Shown: positions 36,923 to 46,080, numbered from the stretch's first letter. The stretch: DNA of 64,000 bases from Paraburkholderia sp. ZP32-5 (GCF_021390495.1 NZ_JAJEJP010000003.1:682001-746000), one strand, 5' to 3'. Numbers and translations are program-made. Notes: generated by a model not told the origin, from the sequence alone.

Positions 36923-37763
36923 ATTCCACCTCCCCAACCACCTCGCGGATGGGAAATACAGGGCCTTCGCGACAGACGCGAAGGAATTGACGGTCACCGT
37001 CGCAATCGAACAGCCTGACGCACGACAGGCACACGCCCATGCCGCACGCCATCCGTTGTTCCATCGCGACTTCGGCGGTGATTCGCGGATAGTCGGCAAG
37101 CACGCGCTGCAACAGCATCAGCAGACGATGCGAGCCGCACGTGTAGACAGCGTCGGGGCGTTGCGTTTCGATAAGCTCGCGAAGCAGTACCTCCATGGCT
37201 TCGACCGACGAGCTGCCGTCGGCATCGAACACACTGCGAACATCCGCGCTCGCGCCGCGCAAAAACTCTTTTTCCATCAGGTCGGCCGGCGAACGCGCCG
37301 ACATCACCGCGGTGATATCGACACCCGCGCCGTGCGCCTGTTTGATCAACGGCGCCATCGTTGCCAGGCCGACGCCGCGCGCGACCACCAGAATGCGGCG
37401 ATAGTTCGCGCTGAAGGTGAACGTGTTGCCGAGCGGCCCGACGATGTCCATATAGGCGCCTTCGTGCAAGCTCGCCAACGCCTTGGTGCCGACGCCCGTG
37501 ACGTTGTAGAGAAACTCGATACGGTTGTTTTCCGGACCCGCGCCATAGACGCTCATCGGACGCAGCAGGAACGGTTCATGTTCCAGCGTCGTCGGACATT
37601 TGAGCTGGTAGAACTGCCCGGCCTTCGTGATCGACGCAATGGGCGCGTCTGCTTCCAGACGGAGGTACTTGTAGCGCTGATTGACCCAATAGTGCTCAGC
37701 GACTTTGCAACGATAGGAAGCGACAGTGGCAGCGTTTTCGGCGCTGCACGGGCTTGCTGACAT
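36915..37763 (-). CDS. pyrK: Dihydroorotate dehydrogenase electron transfer subunit
   Basis: 282 residues: an FAD domain (RPMSVYGAGPENNRIEFLYN), an NAD domain (ILVVARGVGLATMAPLI; YTCGSHRLLMLLQRVL) and a [2Fe-2S] site at C240, C245, C248 and C264 (CGMGVCLSCV ... VC), spaced almost as in Lactococcus PyrK. It passes electrons between NAD(H) and the FMN of PyrD. The ATG with GGAG five bases upstream is preferred. Class 1B PyrD/PyrK pairs are typical of Gram-positive bacteria, so this is atypical for a beta-proteobacterium and supports a dedicated catabolic role. Confidence 0.9.
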   Translation of the reverse strand: MSASPCSAENAATVASYRCKVAEHYWVNQRYKYLRLEADAPIASITKAGQFYQLKCPTTLEHEPFLLRPMSVYGAGPENNRIEFLYNVTGVGTKALASLHEGAYMDIVGPLGNTFTFSANYRRILVVARGVGLATMAPLIKQAHGAGVDITAVMSARSPADLMEKEFLRGASADVRSVFDADGSSSVEAMEVLLRELIETQRPDAVYTCGSHRLLMLLQRVLADYPRITAEVAMEQRMACGMGVCLSCVRLFDCDGDRQFLRVCREGPVFPIREVVGEVEFG

Positions 37764-37832
37764 GATGACTCCGCTCTTCGATAACGCCGCGAGCCGGATA
37801 GGGAACCGGGAGGCTCGCGGCAAACTGCCTGG

Positions 37833-39089
37833 TTATTCCAGTTCCGCGCCCTTCAACTCGGGGATGAGAAAAATCGTTGCGACCATGTCGAGTACATAGA
37901 TGCTGGCGAGCAGCGCAATCGCGAGTTGCAACGAATAAGCCGCGGCGATACCGCCTACAACGATGGGACCCAGGCCGCCGACCGCGCGGCCGATGTTAAA
38001 GAGAACGTTTTGCGCGGTAGCGCGCGCGGCTGTCGGGTAGGCCTCGGACATCAGCGCGCCGTAGCCGCCGATCATGCCGTTGACAAACATGCCCATCAGC
38101 GCGCCGGCCCACAGCATGACGCCCGGATCGGAGAGTCGTGAGTACATGATGACCATCGCGACTGCACCCGCCTGGAAAAGCAGGAATGTCGGTTTGCGTC
38201 CAATGCGGTCGGCCAGTTGGCCGAACAGATAGACCCCAACCATCATTCCGAGGATCGTGACGGAGGTCCACAGCGCCGACTTCGTGAGACCGAATCCAAG
38301 CGTTTTCGCGAGGTAGGTCGGCAGCCAGATCATGATGCCGTAGTAGCCGAAGTTCTGAACCGAACACAGAATGACGATGCCGAGGCTGGTGCGAGTCGTG
38401 CGTGCGTCGGCCACGAGCAGCTTGAACGCATTGCGCTTGTTGGTCGCCGTTTTGGCACTGCGCACGAAGACTTCGGGTTCGTGCAGCTTGTTACGCACGA
38501 CCCATGCAACGAGCGCCGGTGCGACGCCGAGCATGAACATGCCGCGCCAGCCGATATGCGGAAGCAGCAGCGGGGTGAGCAGCGAGGCGGCAAGCACGCC
38601 GGTCTGCCAGCCGAGCGCGACATACGACGAGACGCGCGCGCGATGTTTCGCCGGCCATGCTTCGGCGGCCAGCGCCATGCCGATGCCGAACTCGCCGCCG
38701 AGGCCGATACCCGCGATCGTCCGGTAGACCAGCAGGTCCCAGAAGCTACGTGCAAAAGCGCACAAGCCGGTGAACAACGCGAAGATCACGATCGTCCACG
38801 TCAAAACACGGATACGGCCGAACCGGTCCGCCAGCGCGCCGAACAGGATGCCGCCGGCCACTGCGCCGATCAGCGTCCATGTGACGAGCGCGCCCGACTG
38901 CTGCGTGCTCAGATGCAACTCGAGCGCGATGGCCGGCAGCATGAACCCCAGAATGAGCAGGTCGAAGCCATCCATTGCATAGCCGATTGCTGAACCGGCC
39001 AGCGCTTTCCACGCGTATTTGTTGGGACGGCTGACGTCCGGGGCTGTTGCAGCGGCATCGTGAGCCGTTGCATTTGCATTCGCTTCCAT
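37833..39089 (-). CDS. MFS transporter, AAHS-like; candidate orotate importer
   Basis: 418 residues, 12 hydrophobic segments. AIGYAMDGFDLLILGFMLPA, FGALADRFGRIRVL, RTIAGIGLGGEFGIG and LADRIGRKPTF match the aromatic-acid:H+ symporter group, which imports small cyclic acids. The ATG at 39089 has GGAGG eight bases upstream; an in-frame ATG 15 bases earlier is an alternative. It is followed by pyrK after 69 bases and heads the compact catabolic gene run, so orotate or dihydroorotate is the likely cargo (inference). Confidence 0.85.
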   Translation of the reverse strand: MEANANATAHDAAATAPDVSRPNKYAWKALAGSAIGYAMDGFDLLILGFMLPAIALELHLSTQQSGALVTWTLIGAVAGGILFGALADRFGRIRVLTWTIVIFALFTGLCAFARSFWDLLVYRTIAGIGLGGEFGIGMALAAEAWPAKHRARVSSYVALGWQTGVLAASLLTPLLLPHIGWRGMFMLGVAPALVAWVVRNKLHEPEVFVRSAKTATNKRNAFKLLVADARTTRTSLGIVILCSVQNFGYYGIMIWLPTYLAKTLGFGLTKSALWTSVTILGMMVGVYLFGQLADRIGRKPTFLLFQAGAVAMVIMYSRLSDPGVMLWAGALMGMFVNGMIGGYGALMSEAYPTAARATAQNVLFNIGRAVGGLGPIVVGGIAAAYSLQLAIALLASIYVLDMVATIFLIPELKGAELE

Positions 39090-39428
39090 TACTACTTCCT
39101 CCATGTGGAGACTTCCTTTCCTTCAATCCAGAACAGGCGGTCAGGCCTGTGTCTCAAGCGATGACGCTATCCATACAAAAAAATAGACGAAGCGTGCGAC
39201 ACAGATCCTCTCGATGAACCTTGAGCGGGAAACTCATGTAATGCGCTGAGTTCGCGACGCCACGGGTAGTGGATTGTATGGAAAGCTCGTTGTCTCGGGT
39301 GCTGAATTTCGATGATTCAGCGTCTCGTCTAAATATTTAGACTACGCGGTTTTAGTTCGGCTCGCAATGCAATTTACGTTGGTGAAAACCCGTAAACGGC
39401 CATCCGCCGACCGCTTCCGACCGCTTCG
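39090..39428. other. Control region between the porin and the transporter/pyr genes
   Basis: No gene. It separates the porin from the main gene run on the same strand and contains two inverted repeats given separately (39301-39342). A minus-strand promoter for the transporter-led operon is expected here, but no clear -35/-10 pair could be chosen. Confidence 0.5.
39301..39342. promoter_or_regulatory. Hairpin plus perfect 16-bp palindrome upstream of the orotate operon
   Basis: GCTGAAT-N7-ATTCAGC (39301-39321) could form a seven-pair stem and may end porin transcription or act as an operator arm. GTCTAAATATTTAGAC (39327-39342) is a perfect palindrome with no spacer, typical of a dimeric repressor site. 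It sits about 240 bases before the transporter start, on the side from which the operon is read. Confidence 0.5.
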
Positions 39429-40487
39429 TCAAAAGCTGTGACGAATGCCGGCGCCGTAAGTGAGGCCCGTGGATTGGCTCGCGAAGTGGTCATATTTGAA
39501 CGCGGCGTAGATGTCGGTGCGCTTCGACAGTGGATAGTCGTAACCCACTGCCCAAGTGGTGCGGTGAACGTTGCCGCTATTCGGGCCGCTCGATTTCGAA
39601 TAGGCGAAGTCCCCGAGCACCGATCCGACGCCGACCGGCACGGAGACCCCAAGCTGTTCTGAGTTTGTCGTCGTAGTGCCGAGCGTGGCGTGGTCGCGAA
39701 TGTTCATGTAGCCGGCGAACACGCGCACGATCGTGAAGTTGTACGCGCCACCAAGCTGCACGGTATCCTGGCTTTTAAGGCCCATTACCGCCGGCAGTGC
39801 AGTGGCGATATCGCCCGCTACATTGCTGTAGTTGATGTACTGATAATTGGCCGCCAGTACGAGCGGACCGTTTGCATAGTTGAGCGTGCCGCCCCACTTG
39901 TGTGCGCCGGCGTCGCCCGCGGTATTGCCGAACGAGTAGATCAACGTGCCGTTCACGCCGCCGATAGTCGGCGACGTATAAGCGACGGCATTGTTCCAGC
40001 CCGAATCGCCCACCACGCCCTGTGGGCCTAATCCTTTATACGTGTGAAAAATCCACGGGGAAAACGTGTACGAATTGAAAAACGGATTGAGGTTGATGGT
40101 CGAAATGTATAGCGGTGTCGTTAATCTGCCTGCGCGAATGGAGCCATAGGGCGTGGCAATGCCGACATACGCGTTGCGCGAAAAGAAGCTGTCGTTCGTG
40201 AAGCGGCCGTAGCTGCCGTTCTGAGGCTGGAAATAGCTTTCAAGCACGAAGAACGTCGAATAGCCGCCGCCCAGGTCTTCGGTACCGCGCAGTCCCCAGT
40301 AAGACGTGGACATCCCGCCGCCTTGAGTTACCACTGCCGTACGGCCGCCGGGATTTTTCACGGCTCCGACGAACGTATCGATCAGACCATAGAGCTGCAC
40401 CGACGATTGCGCGAAAGCGGGCGCGCTTAGCGCAGCGGAGCCGAGAAGACAAAGACTCGGCAGGAGTTTGAATTTTGCACCAGACAT
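39429..40487 (-). CDS. Gram-negative porin
   Basis: 352 residues. The signal peptide ends SAPAFA-QSSVQLYGLIDTFVG, the standard start of Burkholderia-type porins, and the barrel ends GLTYGAGIRHSF with the terminal Phe. GAGG lies five bases before the ATG. It is on the same strand as and upstream of the orotate genes and divergent from the XRE regulator, so it probably supplies outer-membrane passage for the same substrate. It is shorter than and only distantly like the porin at 20841. Confidence 0.9.
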   Translation of the reverse strand: MSGAKFKLLPSLCLLGSAALSAPAFAQSSVQLYGLIDTFVGAVKNPGGRTAVVTQGGGMSTSYWGLRGTEDLGGGYSTFFVLESYFQPQNGSYGRFTNDSFFSRNAYVGIATPYGSIRAGRLTTPLYISTINLNPFFNSYTFSPWIFHTYKGLGPQGVVGDSGWNNAVAYTSPTIGGVNGTLIYSFGNTAGDAGAHKWGGTLNYANGPLVLAANYQYINYSNVAGDIATALPAVMGLKSQDTVQLGGAYNFTIVRVFAGYMNIRDHATLGTTTTNSEQLGVSVPVGVGSVLGDFAYSKSSGPNSGNVHRTTWAVGYDYPLSKRTDIYAAFKYDHFASQSTGLTYGAGIRHSF

Positions 40488-40752
40488 GAAAACCTCTTGT
40501 TCGTTTCTGCTGACAGCCGCGTGGTGTTCCGGTTTGCGTCGTCCGTGTCGCCGACGCATTTCGGGCATCTGTGGCGCGCGCATGGGCCGGCGTCACACAC
40601 GTATCTTGCGATCGTCCAAAAAAAACGACAAGTATACAAAATAGAAAAATCTCTGGAATTTCGTCGAAAATACGCCAGGAATTTCCCTGGTGTCATCGTA
40701 CGAACGGTCGTGTGAGGTACAATCAGTTTGGTTTTTTATACGAGGATGTAAC
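40488..40752. promoter_or_regulatory. Divergent promoter region with operator-like repeat (porin versus XRE regulator)
   Basis: An AT-rich gap. CCAGGAATTTCCCTGG (40675-40690) is a near-perfect palindrome, and its half CTGGAATTTC recurs at 40653-40662, 22 bases before, so two turns of helix separate equivalent positions. This is a reasonable binding region for the adjacent XRE-type protein. Confidence 0.5.
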
Positions 40753-41661
40753 GTGGCCGACGTTTCAGATTTCCGCAAAACAGCGCCCACATTCGACTTC
40801 CTCGCTATCGGCGAGCGCCTTCGCGCCTATCGGATGGCGCGCGGACTGCGCTCCGACGACATCGCCGGGCGGCTGGCGATTTCGCGGGCCGCGGTCTACA
40901 ACCTCGAGCGCGGAGAGATCATCAAGATCGAAACGCTCGAGCGCCTCGCGGCGCTACTTGAAGTGACATTGCCGAACCTGCTCGGCGTCGAATCCGAATA
41001 TCACGACTCCGCGGTCAGTTACTTCGAGCGCATGCGTCAGCTCGAGTCGCGTTCCACGCGCATACTCGCGAACTTCGATCCGATTTCATTCCTGCTCACC
41101 TCCGATGCTTACGCGCAGTATCTGCGCACGATGCTCGAAGAAAGCGTGCCGCCGGAACTCACTGGCGAAAGCTCAAAGCGTATTAATAGCGATGTGCTGA
41201 AAATTCTCGCGGCCCGCCGCAGACTCTTCGAGCAGCATCGGCCGAGCATTCTCAGCCTGATCGGACTGCGCCAGGTCGAGCAGTTCCTGCACCATGGTCT
41301 GGTAGGGCGTCTGGGTCTGCCTTCAGGTGTGCAGCTTGAACGCAAGCTCGCGGCGCGCAAGGAAGTCGCGCACATGATCGAGGTGTTGAACAGCGACCCG
41401 ATCGGCGTTCAGGTCGGTATCGTCAGCGACAACCTGCCGAGCGAAACCTTCCAGATTTTCGAGGAGCCGGGCAGTCAGCACGTAGCGGTGTCGCCGTTCC
41501 GGCTTGGCGAACTTCCTAACGTGCGAACGGGTATTGCAACGATCACGACATCGACGGACGCGGTGCGAATGTATCGCGGCTTGATCGAGAGGCTTTGGGT
41601 CGGCGCCGCCAAGGGGCGAGACGGCGCACGCCAGTTGCAGGCGTTGCTCGAGCGTAGCTAG
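40753..41661 (+). CDS. XRE-family (helix-turn-helix) regulator of the orotate cluster
   Basis: 302 residues. The lambda-repressor-like HTH lies at about residues 15-75: LRAYRMARGLRSDDIAGRLA, then ISRAAVYNLERGEIIKIETL. A long C-terminal region of about 220 residues has no recognisable enzymatic motif and probably senses the inducer. The GTG start has GAGG seven bases upstream; earlier codons are not conserved-looking. Divergent from the porin/transporter/pyr genes, it is the obvious local regulator, with orotate or dihydroorotate as possible ligand. Confidence 0.85.
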   Translation: MADVSDFRKTAPTFDFLAIGERLRAYRMARGLRSDDIAGRLAISRAAVYNLERGEIIKIETLERLAALLEVTLPNLLGVESEYHDSAVSYFERMRQLESRSTRILANFDPISFLLTSDAYAQYLRTMLEESVPPELTGESSKRINSDVLKILAARRRLFEQHRPSILSLIGLRQVEQFLHHGLVGRLGLPSGVQLERKLAARKEVAHMIEVLNSDPIGVQVGIVSDNLPSETFQIFEEPGSQHVAVSPFRLGELPNVRTGIATITTSTDAVRMYRGLIERLWVGAAKGRDGARQLQALLERS

Positions 41662-41788
41662 TCGTGGTTAGACCGTAGCCCGGCGGTCGCTCTTCGTCGC
41701 TGCCTATGCGTGCGCGTGCATGAACGCTCACGCGCACTTCAGAACCACAGGCATGTGTTGGCGCACACCCTCGTTGTGCGCGCAAACT

Positions 41789-42112
41789 TCAGACGACAAT
41801 GGCCGGTGCCAGTTTGGCCGCAAACCGATTAAGAGCCTCCAGGAAAGCAGCGTCCGACGCCGCACTGGACTCCTTCAACGCTCTCGTATCCTGCCGCAAG
41901 CCGGCAAGGAACTCATCAACGACTTCCGTCGATAGCGCCACGCCTTCATGGCGTTCGCTGAACGCGGCCGCGCGCTCGGCGAGCAGCACGAGGGCAGCGG
42001 ACTCGCGTCCGGAAGCCGCGGCTGCGTCGCGACACTGGGTAGCAAACTGGTGAATATCCGAAAAGCCAACGTGCGGGCGCTCGAGCCAAACACTTGCGAG
42101 CTGCAGATCCAT
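41789..42112 (-). CDS. Small hypothetical protein
   Basis: 107 residues, helical and Ala/Glu-rich (ALVLLAERAAAFSERHEGVAL). The ATG is preceded by AAGGA at six bases, which supports translation. No family recognised. It lies alone between the XRE and GNAT genes. Confidence 0.55.
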   Translation of the reverse strand: MDLQLASVWLERPHVGFSDIHQFATQCRDAAAASGRESAALVLLAERAAAFSERHEGVALSTEVVDEFLAGLRQDTRALKESSAASDAAFLEALNRFAAKLAPAIVV

Positions 42113-42238
42113 TTTGTGTCCTTGAACGGTAGGGAACGGACGACATCCGGGCTAGTGTGGCGAGCCAGCGGGTCGTCTGCTACATAATGCATCCGTCTAA
42201 AAAAAAAGACAATGGATAATTCTCGGCCGACCTTTGTT

Positions 42239-42730
42239 CTAAAGAATCCGCACCATCTCATGCCATGACATACCGCCATGATCCGACGTGGACAGCCTGA
42301 CATAGCGATAGCCTAACCGTTCATAAAGCGCGACGTGGCGCTCTTTACACATCAGATGAATGGTCTTCTTGCCAAGCTCCGACATGCGTGCAACGAAGGC
42401 ACGCATCATAAGAGATGCGTAGCCTTGTCCCTGGTGCGCTGGGTCTATCACCACGGACATGATCACCACGTTGGGGGCAGCAGGATCGTGTCCGACCAGC
42501 TCCTTGAACGCCTCGTCGGACATCACGACCTCGTCGGCACAGCCGCAGTTGATGAAGCCGATCACGGTGCCGTGTAGCTCCATGACGAGGAAGCCCTGCG
42601 GATACTGGGCAATTCGAATGGCGATCTTTTCTCGTGTGGCAGCTTCGTCGCCTTCATAGGCCGAAGTCTCAATCTGGAAGCAGCGGTCGACATCAGTGGG
42701 ACACGCGGTTCGGAAGGTGGGAGTCGTCAT
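42239..42730 (-). CDS. GNAT-family N-acetyltransferase
   Basis: 163 residues. Motif A is VVIDPAHQGQGYASLMMRAF, with the acetyl-CoA pyrophosphate-binding Q/GxGxA/G signature, followed by KTIHLMCKERHVALYERLGYRYV, the typical beta5-alpha4 end (summarised by HVALYERLGY). It transfers an acetyl group from acetyl-CoA to an unknown amine. It starts 93 bases from the divergent LysR gene. Confidence 0.87.
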   Translation of the reverse strand: MTTPTFRTACPTDVDRCFQIETSAYEGDEAATREKIAIRIAQYPQGFLVMELHGTVIGFINCGCADEVVMSDEAFKELVGHDPAAPNVVIMSVVIDPAHQGQGYASLMMRAFVARMSELGKKTIHLMCKERHVALYERLGYRYVRLSTSDHGGMSWHEMVRIL

Positions 42731-42823
42731 TTGCGAAGCGAGCGGAAAATCCGCTCCAAATTAGTGCGAATGACATGATGGTAAAACAGGTGCAAACTGC
42801 ACGCACTGCGTTTTATTCACCTA

Positions 42824-43771
42824 ATGCTGCACGTTATGCATGATGTCCTCAGGCGGGTCGATCTCAATCTGTTGCTCGTGTTCGATGCACTCTTCCGGCA
42901 TCGAGGGGTCGTTTCGGCGGCCGATGAACTGTCGCTGAGCGCGTCGGCGTGTAGTCATGCGCTGGGCCGTCTTCGCGCGGCACTCGGCGACGAACTGTTC
43001 GTGCGGCACGGCAGCGGGATGCAGCCGACTGCAAGAGCCGAACAGCTGGCACCGGGCGTCCGCGAGGCGCTGCAGGCGTTGACAGCTACGCTCGGCGACA
43101 TCGGCCCGTTCGTCCCGTCGACGAGCACTCGAGAATTCGTGATTGCCGCGACGGACTTCACCGCGTTCGCGGTTTTGCCCCAACTGATATCGGTGCTGCA
43201 ACTCGAAGCGCCGCACATTCGCGTGCGGGTGGTCTACTCGACGCGGAGCGAATCGCTGGATGACCTGACCTCGGGACAGGTTCACTTCGCCCTCGGTTTT
43301 GCGGGCGAAGACGGCATGCAGCAGACGAGTGTCGAATCCCTCGATTGCTTCGTGGACGACTACGTCGTCGTCGTTCGGAATAGACATCCACGGATCAGAA
43401 AGAAACTGTCGCTCAAACAATATCTGGCGGAGAAGCACGTCGTCGTCATTCCGTGGAATACCGAGGGCAGCGTCATCGACGCGGAGTTGCTACGTGCTGG
43501 GTTCACGCGCGACGTGGCTGTAAAACTCCCGAGCGTGATGGCCGCGCCATTCATCGTGGCGAAATCGGAGCTTCTGCTTACGCTGCCTCGACGGGTTGCG
43601 GTCCAACTGGCGGACGCGATACCGCTTGCCATTCATCCCACACCTTTTGCTGTTCCGCGCTACGTTCTCAAGATTCTGTTTCATCGGCGACACTCGGCTT
43701 CGCCGGCACTTTGCTGGATGCGCGAGAAGATGATGGACGTGCTAGGCGCGAGTCCATCGCGTGATGAGTGA
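42824..43771 (+). CDS. LysR-family transcriptional regulator (NodD-like)
   Basis: 315 residues. The N-terminus RRVDLNLLLVFDALFRHRGV, SAADELSLSASACSHALGRL and FVRHGSGMQPTARAE form the LysR HTH of the NodD/NahR-like branch; a substrate domain follows. Several in-frame ATG codons (42824, 42836) could start it. It is divergent from the GNAT gene and convergent with the SDR/ADH pair. Confidence 0.9.
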   Translation: MLHVMHDVLRRVDLNLLLVFDALFRHRGVVSAADELSLSASACSHALGRLRAALGDELFVRHGSGMQPTARAEQLAPGVREALQALTATLGDIGPFVPSTSTREFVIAATDFTAFAVLPQLISVLQLEAPHIRVRVVYSTRSESLDDLTSGQVHFALGFAGEDGMQQTSVESLDCFVDDYVVVVRNRHPRIRKKLSLKQYLAEKHVVVIPWNTEGSVIDAELLRAGFTRDVAVKLPSVMAAPFIVAKSELLLTLPRRVAVQLADAIPLAIHPTPFAVPRYVLKILFHRRHSASPALCWMREKMMDVLGASPSRDE

Positions 43772-43826
43772 GATTGGCGTTGCGGCTGAGCACGTGCTTG
43801 TACTCGCGCGGCGATAAGCGGTCAAT

Positions 43827-43844
43827 CTGTCAAATAGCTGACAG
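43827..43844. terminator. Inverted repeat between convergent genes
   Basis: CTGTCA-AATAGC-TGACAG is a perfect 6-6-6 hairpin midway between the LysR stop and the SDR stop. No long T-run, so it is only a candidate bidirectional terminator. Confidence 0.35.
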
Positions 43845-43914
43845 GTTCGTACCGCTGTCTTGACACGGCGTGCTACTGCGGCAAATAGCCGACGGCAGCT
43901 GCTACCTCGCGGAT

Positions 43915-44874
43915 CTAATCCAGCAAACTCTCGCTTAGCGTCCACAGACGCCGCGCAAGCACAGGATCGGCTGCCCACGGAAGCACACCGTTCAGCGCCT
44001 TGTGATCCGAACTGACGGCGGGGGCGATATCGCAGTCCTCGCAGTACACCCCGCCCATTCCATCCAGCATCGGGCTGGTCGCACACCACACCGTAGTGGC
44101 TGCCCCTTGCTCGATGGTCTTATACATATGCAGTTGATCCACTGGGATCTTGCCTTCGGCATTGCGGAAACCTAACGCTTGCAAATCGGCCACGCTGATG
44201 TGCCGTTGCAGGCCTGTTTCGATACGTCCGGGATGGACTGAAAAAGCACGAATCCCGTCAGACGTCCCCCGGTTATCGAGTTCGAGAGCGAACAGCGCGA
44301 TCGCGGTCTTGGACTGCGCATACGCGATCCATCGGTCGTATTCGCGCTGATGGAAGTTTGGATCGTCGAAGTCGAACGCAGCACGTCGATGCGCTCCCGA
44401 CGACAGTCCGACGACACGCGCGCCCTGTGCCCGTTGAAGTGCGGGCCACAAGCGTTGTACCAGGCGGAAATGGCCGAGATGATTCGCGGACAGTTGCGAC
44501 TCGTAGCCGCGCGCATCACGCGCCAGCGGCGTTGCCATGATGCCGGCGTTGTTGATGAGCAGATGCAACGGCCGGCCGCTTCGGACGAAGCCATCAGCGA
44601 ATGTGTCGATCGACGCTGGATCAAGCAGATCAATACGCGCGAGTTCGATGCCGGCAAGATCGCCCAGCGCTTGACGTGCGTTGTTCAGGTTATGTGCGGG
44701 GACAACAACCGTCGCGCCGTTTCGCGCCAGAACACGTACAGTCTCCGCACCGATTCCCGAATAGCCACCCGTGACGATAGAGACCTTACGGGTGAGATCA
44801 ACGCCTCGTATAACGTCGTCCGCGGTCGAATGAAATCCGAATCCGGAATTCAGTGGGATTTGAATAGCGGTCAC
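43915..44874 (-). CDS. Short-chain dehydrogenase/reductase (WWOX/retinol dehydrogenase-like)
   Basis: 319 residues. The NAD(P) glycine motif is VSIVTGGYSGIGAETVRVLA, then LLINNAGIMATPL, the catalytic Ser region VVGLSSGAHRR and YAQSKTAIALF with the Tyr-x3-Lys pair. The GTG start has AGGAG seven bases ahead, inside the tail of the preceding alcohol dehydrogenase gene, with a gap of only two bases, so the two are one operon. Substrate unknown. Confidence 0.88.
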   Translation of the reverse strand: MTAIQIPLNSGFGFHSTADDVIRGVDLTRKVSIVTGGYSGIGAETVRVLARNGATVVVPAHNLNNARQALGDLAGIELARIDLLDPASIDTFADGFVRSGRPLHLLINNAGIMATPLARDARGYESQLSANHLGHFRLVQRLWPALQRAQGARVVGLSSGAHRRAAFDFDDPNFHQREYDRWIAYAQSKTAIALFALELDNRGTSDGIRAFSVHPGRIETGLQRHISVADLQALGFRNAEGKIPVDQLHMYKTIEQGAATTVWCATSPMLDGMGGVYCEDCDIAPAVSSDHKALNGVLPWAADPVLARRLWTLSESLLD

Positions 44875-44876
44875 AA

Positions 44877-45968
44877 TCAGGCTCCTGTTTGTTCGGTGGA
44901 GTGCAACATGACGACGCACTCGAAGCTTCCCGCCTCGGTGGCCATTTGCATCCCTTGGGGAAGTTCGCGCAAGGGCAGGGTGATCGCTCGAATGGCGTCG
45001 AGTTCAAGCTGGCCAGAACGAACCAGATCGAACAGACGACGATAAGCGTTGCGCGGATACATGAAGTTGCCGGTGATCTCCCAACCGTTGAACATCAGCT
45101 CCATGTAGGAAATCGGCAGCGGCGCGGTCATCGAGCCCATCAAAACGAGACGTCCTTCACGGCGCAAGCTGCGAAGGGCCGCCATCGTCATGTTCGAGCT
45201 CGTCGCTGCGCCAACTATGTCGAAGGCCAGATCGGCGCCGCCGCCAGCCGCTTCGCGGATGCGGGCCGTGTCGATTGCGATATCGCCAGTTGCTTGCACG
45301 GTGGCAACGCGGACACCTCCCGCGCTGGCAATCGCATCGAGCGCATCGCCGTTACGGCCGACTGCCACGACGCGACCGGCGCCCATCGCAAGGCCCAACA
45401 GCACCGCCGCGGTGCCGTAAGCGCCAGTGGCGCCCGAGACGACTAATGTTTCACCCGCGGCGAGATGGCCGCGTAACAAGCCGCCATAGGGCACGATGTA
45501 GCGCATGCTGGTGGCCAGATTCGCCGCATCGCGATCATCCAGGCCTTCGATCGGCGTGACGGTCGTGGCCGGCAGCAGCGCGTACTCGGCCAGCGTGCCA
45601 TCGGACCAATCCCGTTGCATGATTTCCGCAACAGCACCGAGCGCCGTTACGCCGAGCAGGAATTGTCCCGGCTCGCTGACGTTCTCCTGCGCAACCATAT
45701 GCGAGGAAACAATGACGCGTTGCCCTGGCTTCAGGTGCCACACATCCGGACCCACCGCATGAACGATGCCGACGCCATTTCCGCCCGGAATGAAGGGCTT
45801 GTTGGGCGCGTGATAGATCGGCAGTTTTCCGTCGACATACGACTTCATGTACGACATCAACGAAGAGGCTTCCATCCTGACGACGACACTTCCGGGGCGA
45901 GCCTCCGGAATCGGTCTGTCGGTCAGACGCAGGGCACCGCCTAGTTTTTCAAGCTCCCACGCTTTCAT
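44877..45968 (-). CDS. Zinc-type/MDR alcohol dehydrogenase
   Basis: 363 residues of the medium-chain dehydrogenase fold: a GroES-like domain (FIPGGNGVGIVHAVGPDVW, LKPGQRVIVSSH) and a Rossmann domain (ETLVVSGATGAYGTAAVLLG). The structural-zinc cysteine cluster is missing, so it is probably a quinone-oxidoreductase-like or non-structural-zinc MDR. It starts 112 bases from the divergent AraC-type gene, its likely regulator. Confidence 0.85.
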   Translation of the reverse strand: MKAWELEKLGGALRLTDRPIPEARPGSVVVRMEASSLMSYMKSYVDGKLPIYHAPNKPFIPGGNGVGIVHAVGPDVWHLKPGQRVIVSSHMVAQENVSEPGQFLLGVTALGAVAEIMQRDWSDGTLAEYALLPATTVTPIEGLDDRDAANLATSMRYIVPYGGLLRGHLAAGETLVVSGATGAYGTAAVLLGLAMGAGRVVAVGRNGDALDAIASAGGVRVATVQATGDIAIDTARIREAAGGGADLAFDIVGAATSSNMTMAALRSLRREGRLVLMGSMTAPLPISYMELMFNGWEITGNFMYPRNAYRRLFDLVRSGQLELDAIRAITLPLRELPQGMQMATEAGSFECVVMLHSTEQTGA

Positions 45969-46080
45969 CGCTGATCCTTTGCCATGTCATTGGTCAATAC
46001 ATCACGGCATGGATGATCGCGCGCTCTCGCCTCGTTGAATATAATCAAAAGCGTGCTTTTTCTATTAGATCGTACAAAAA

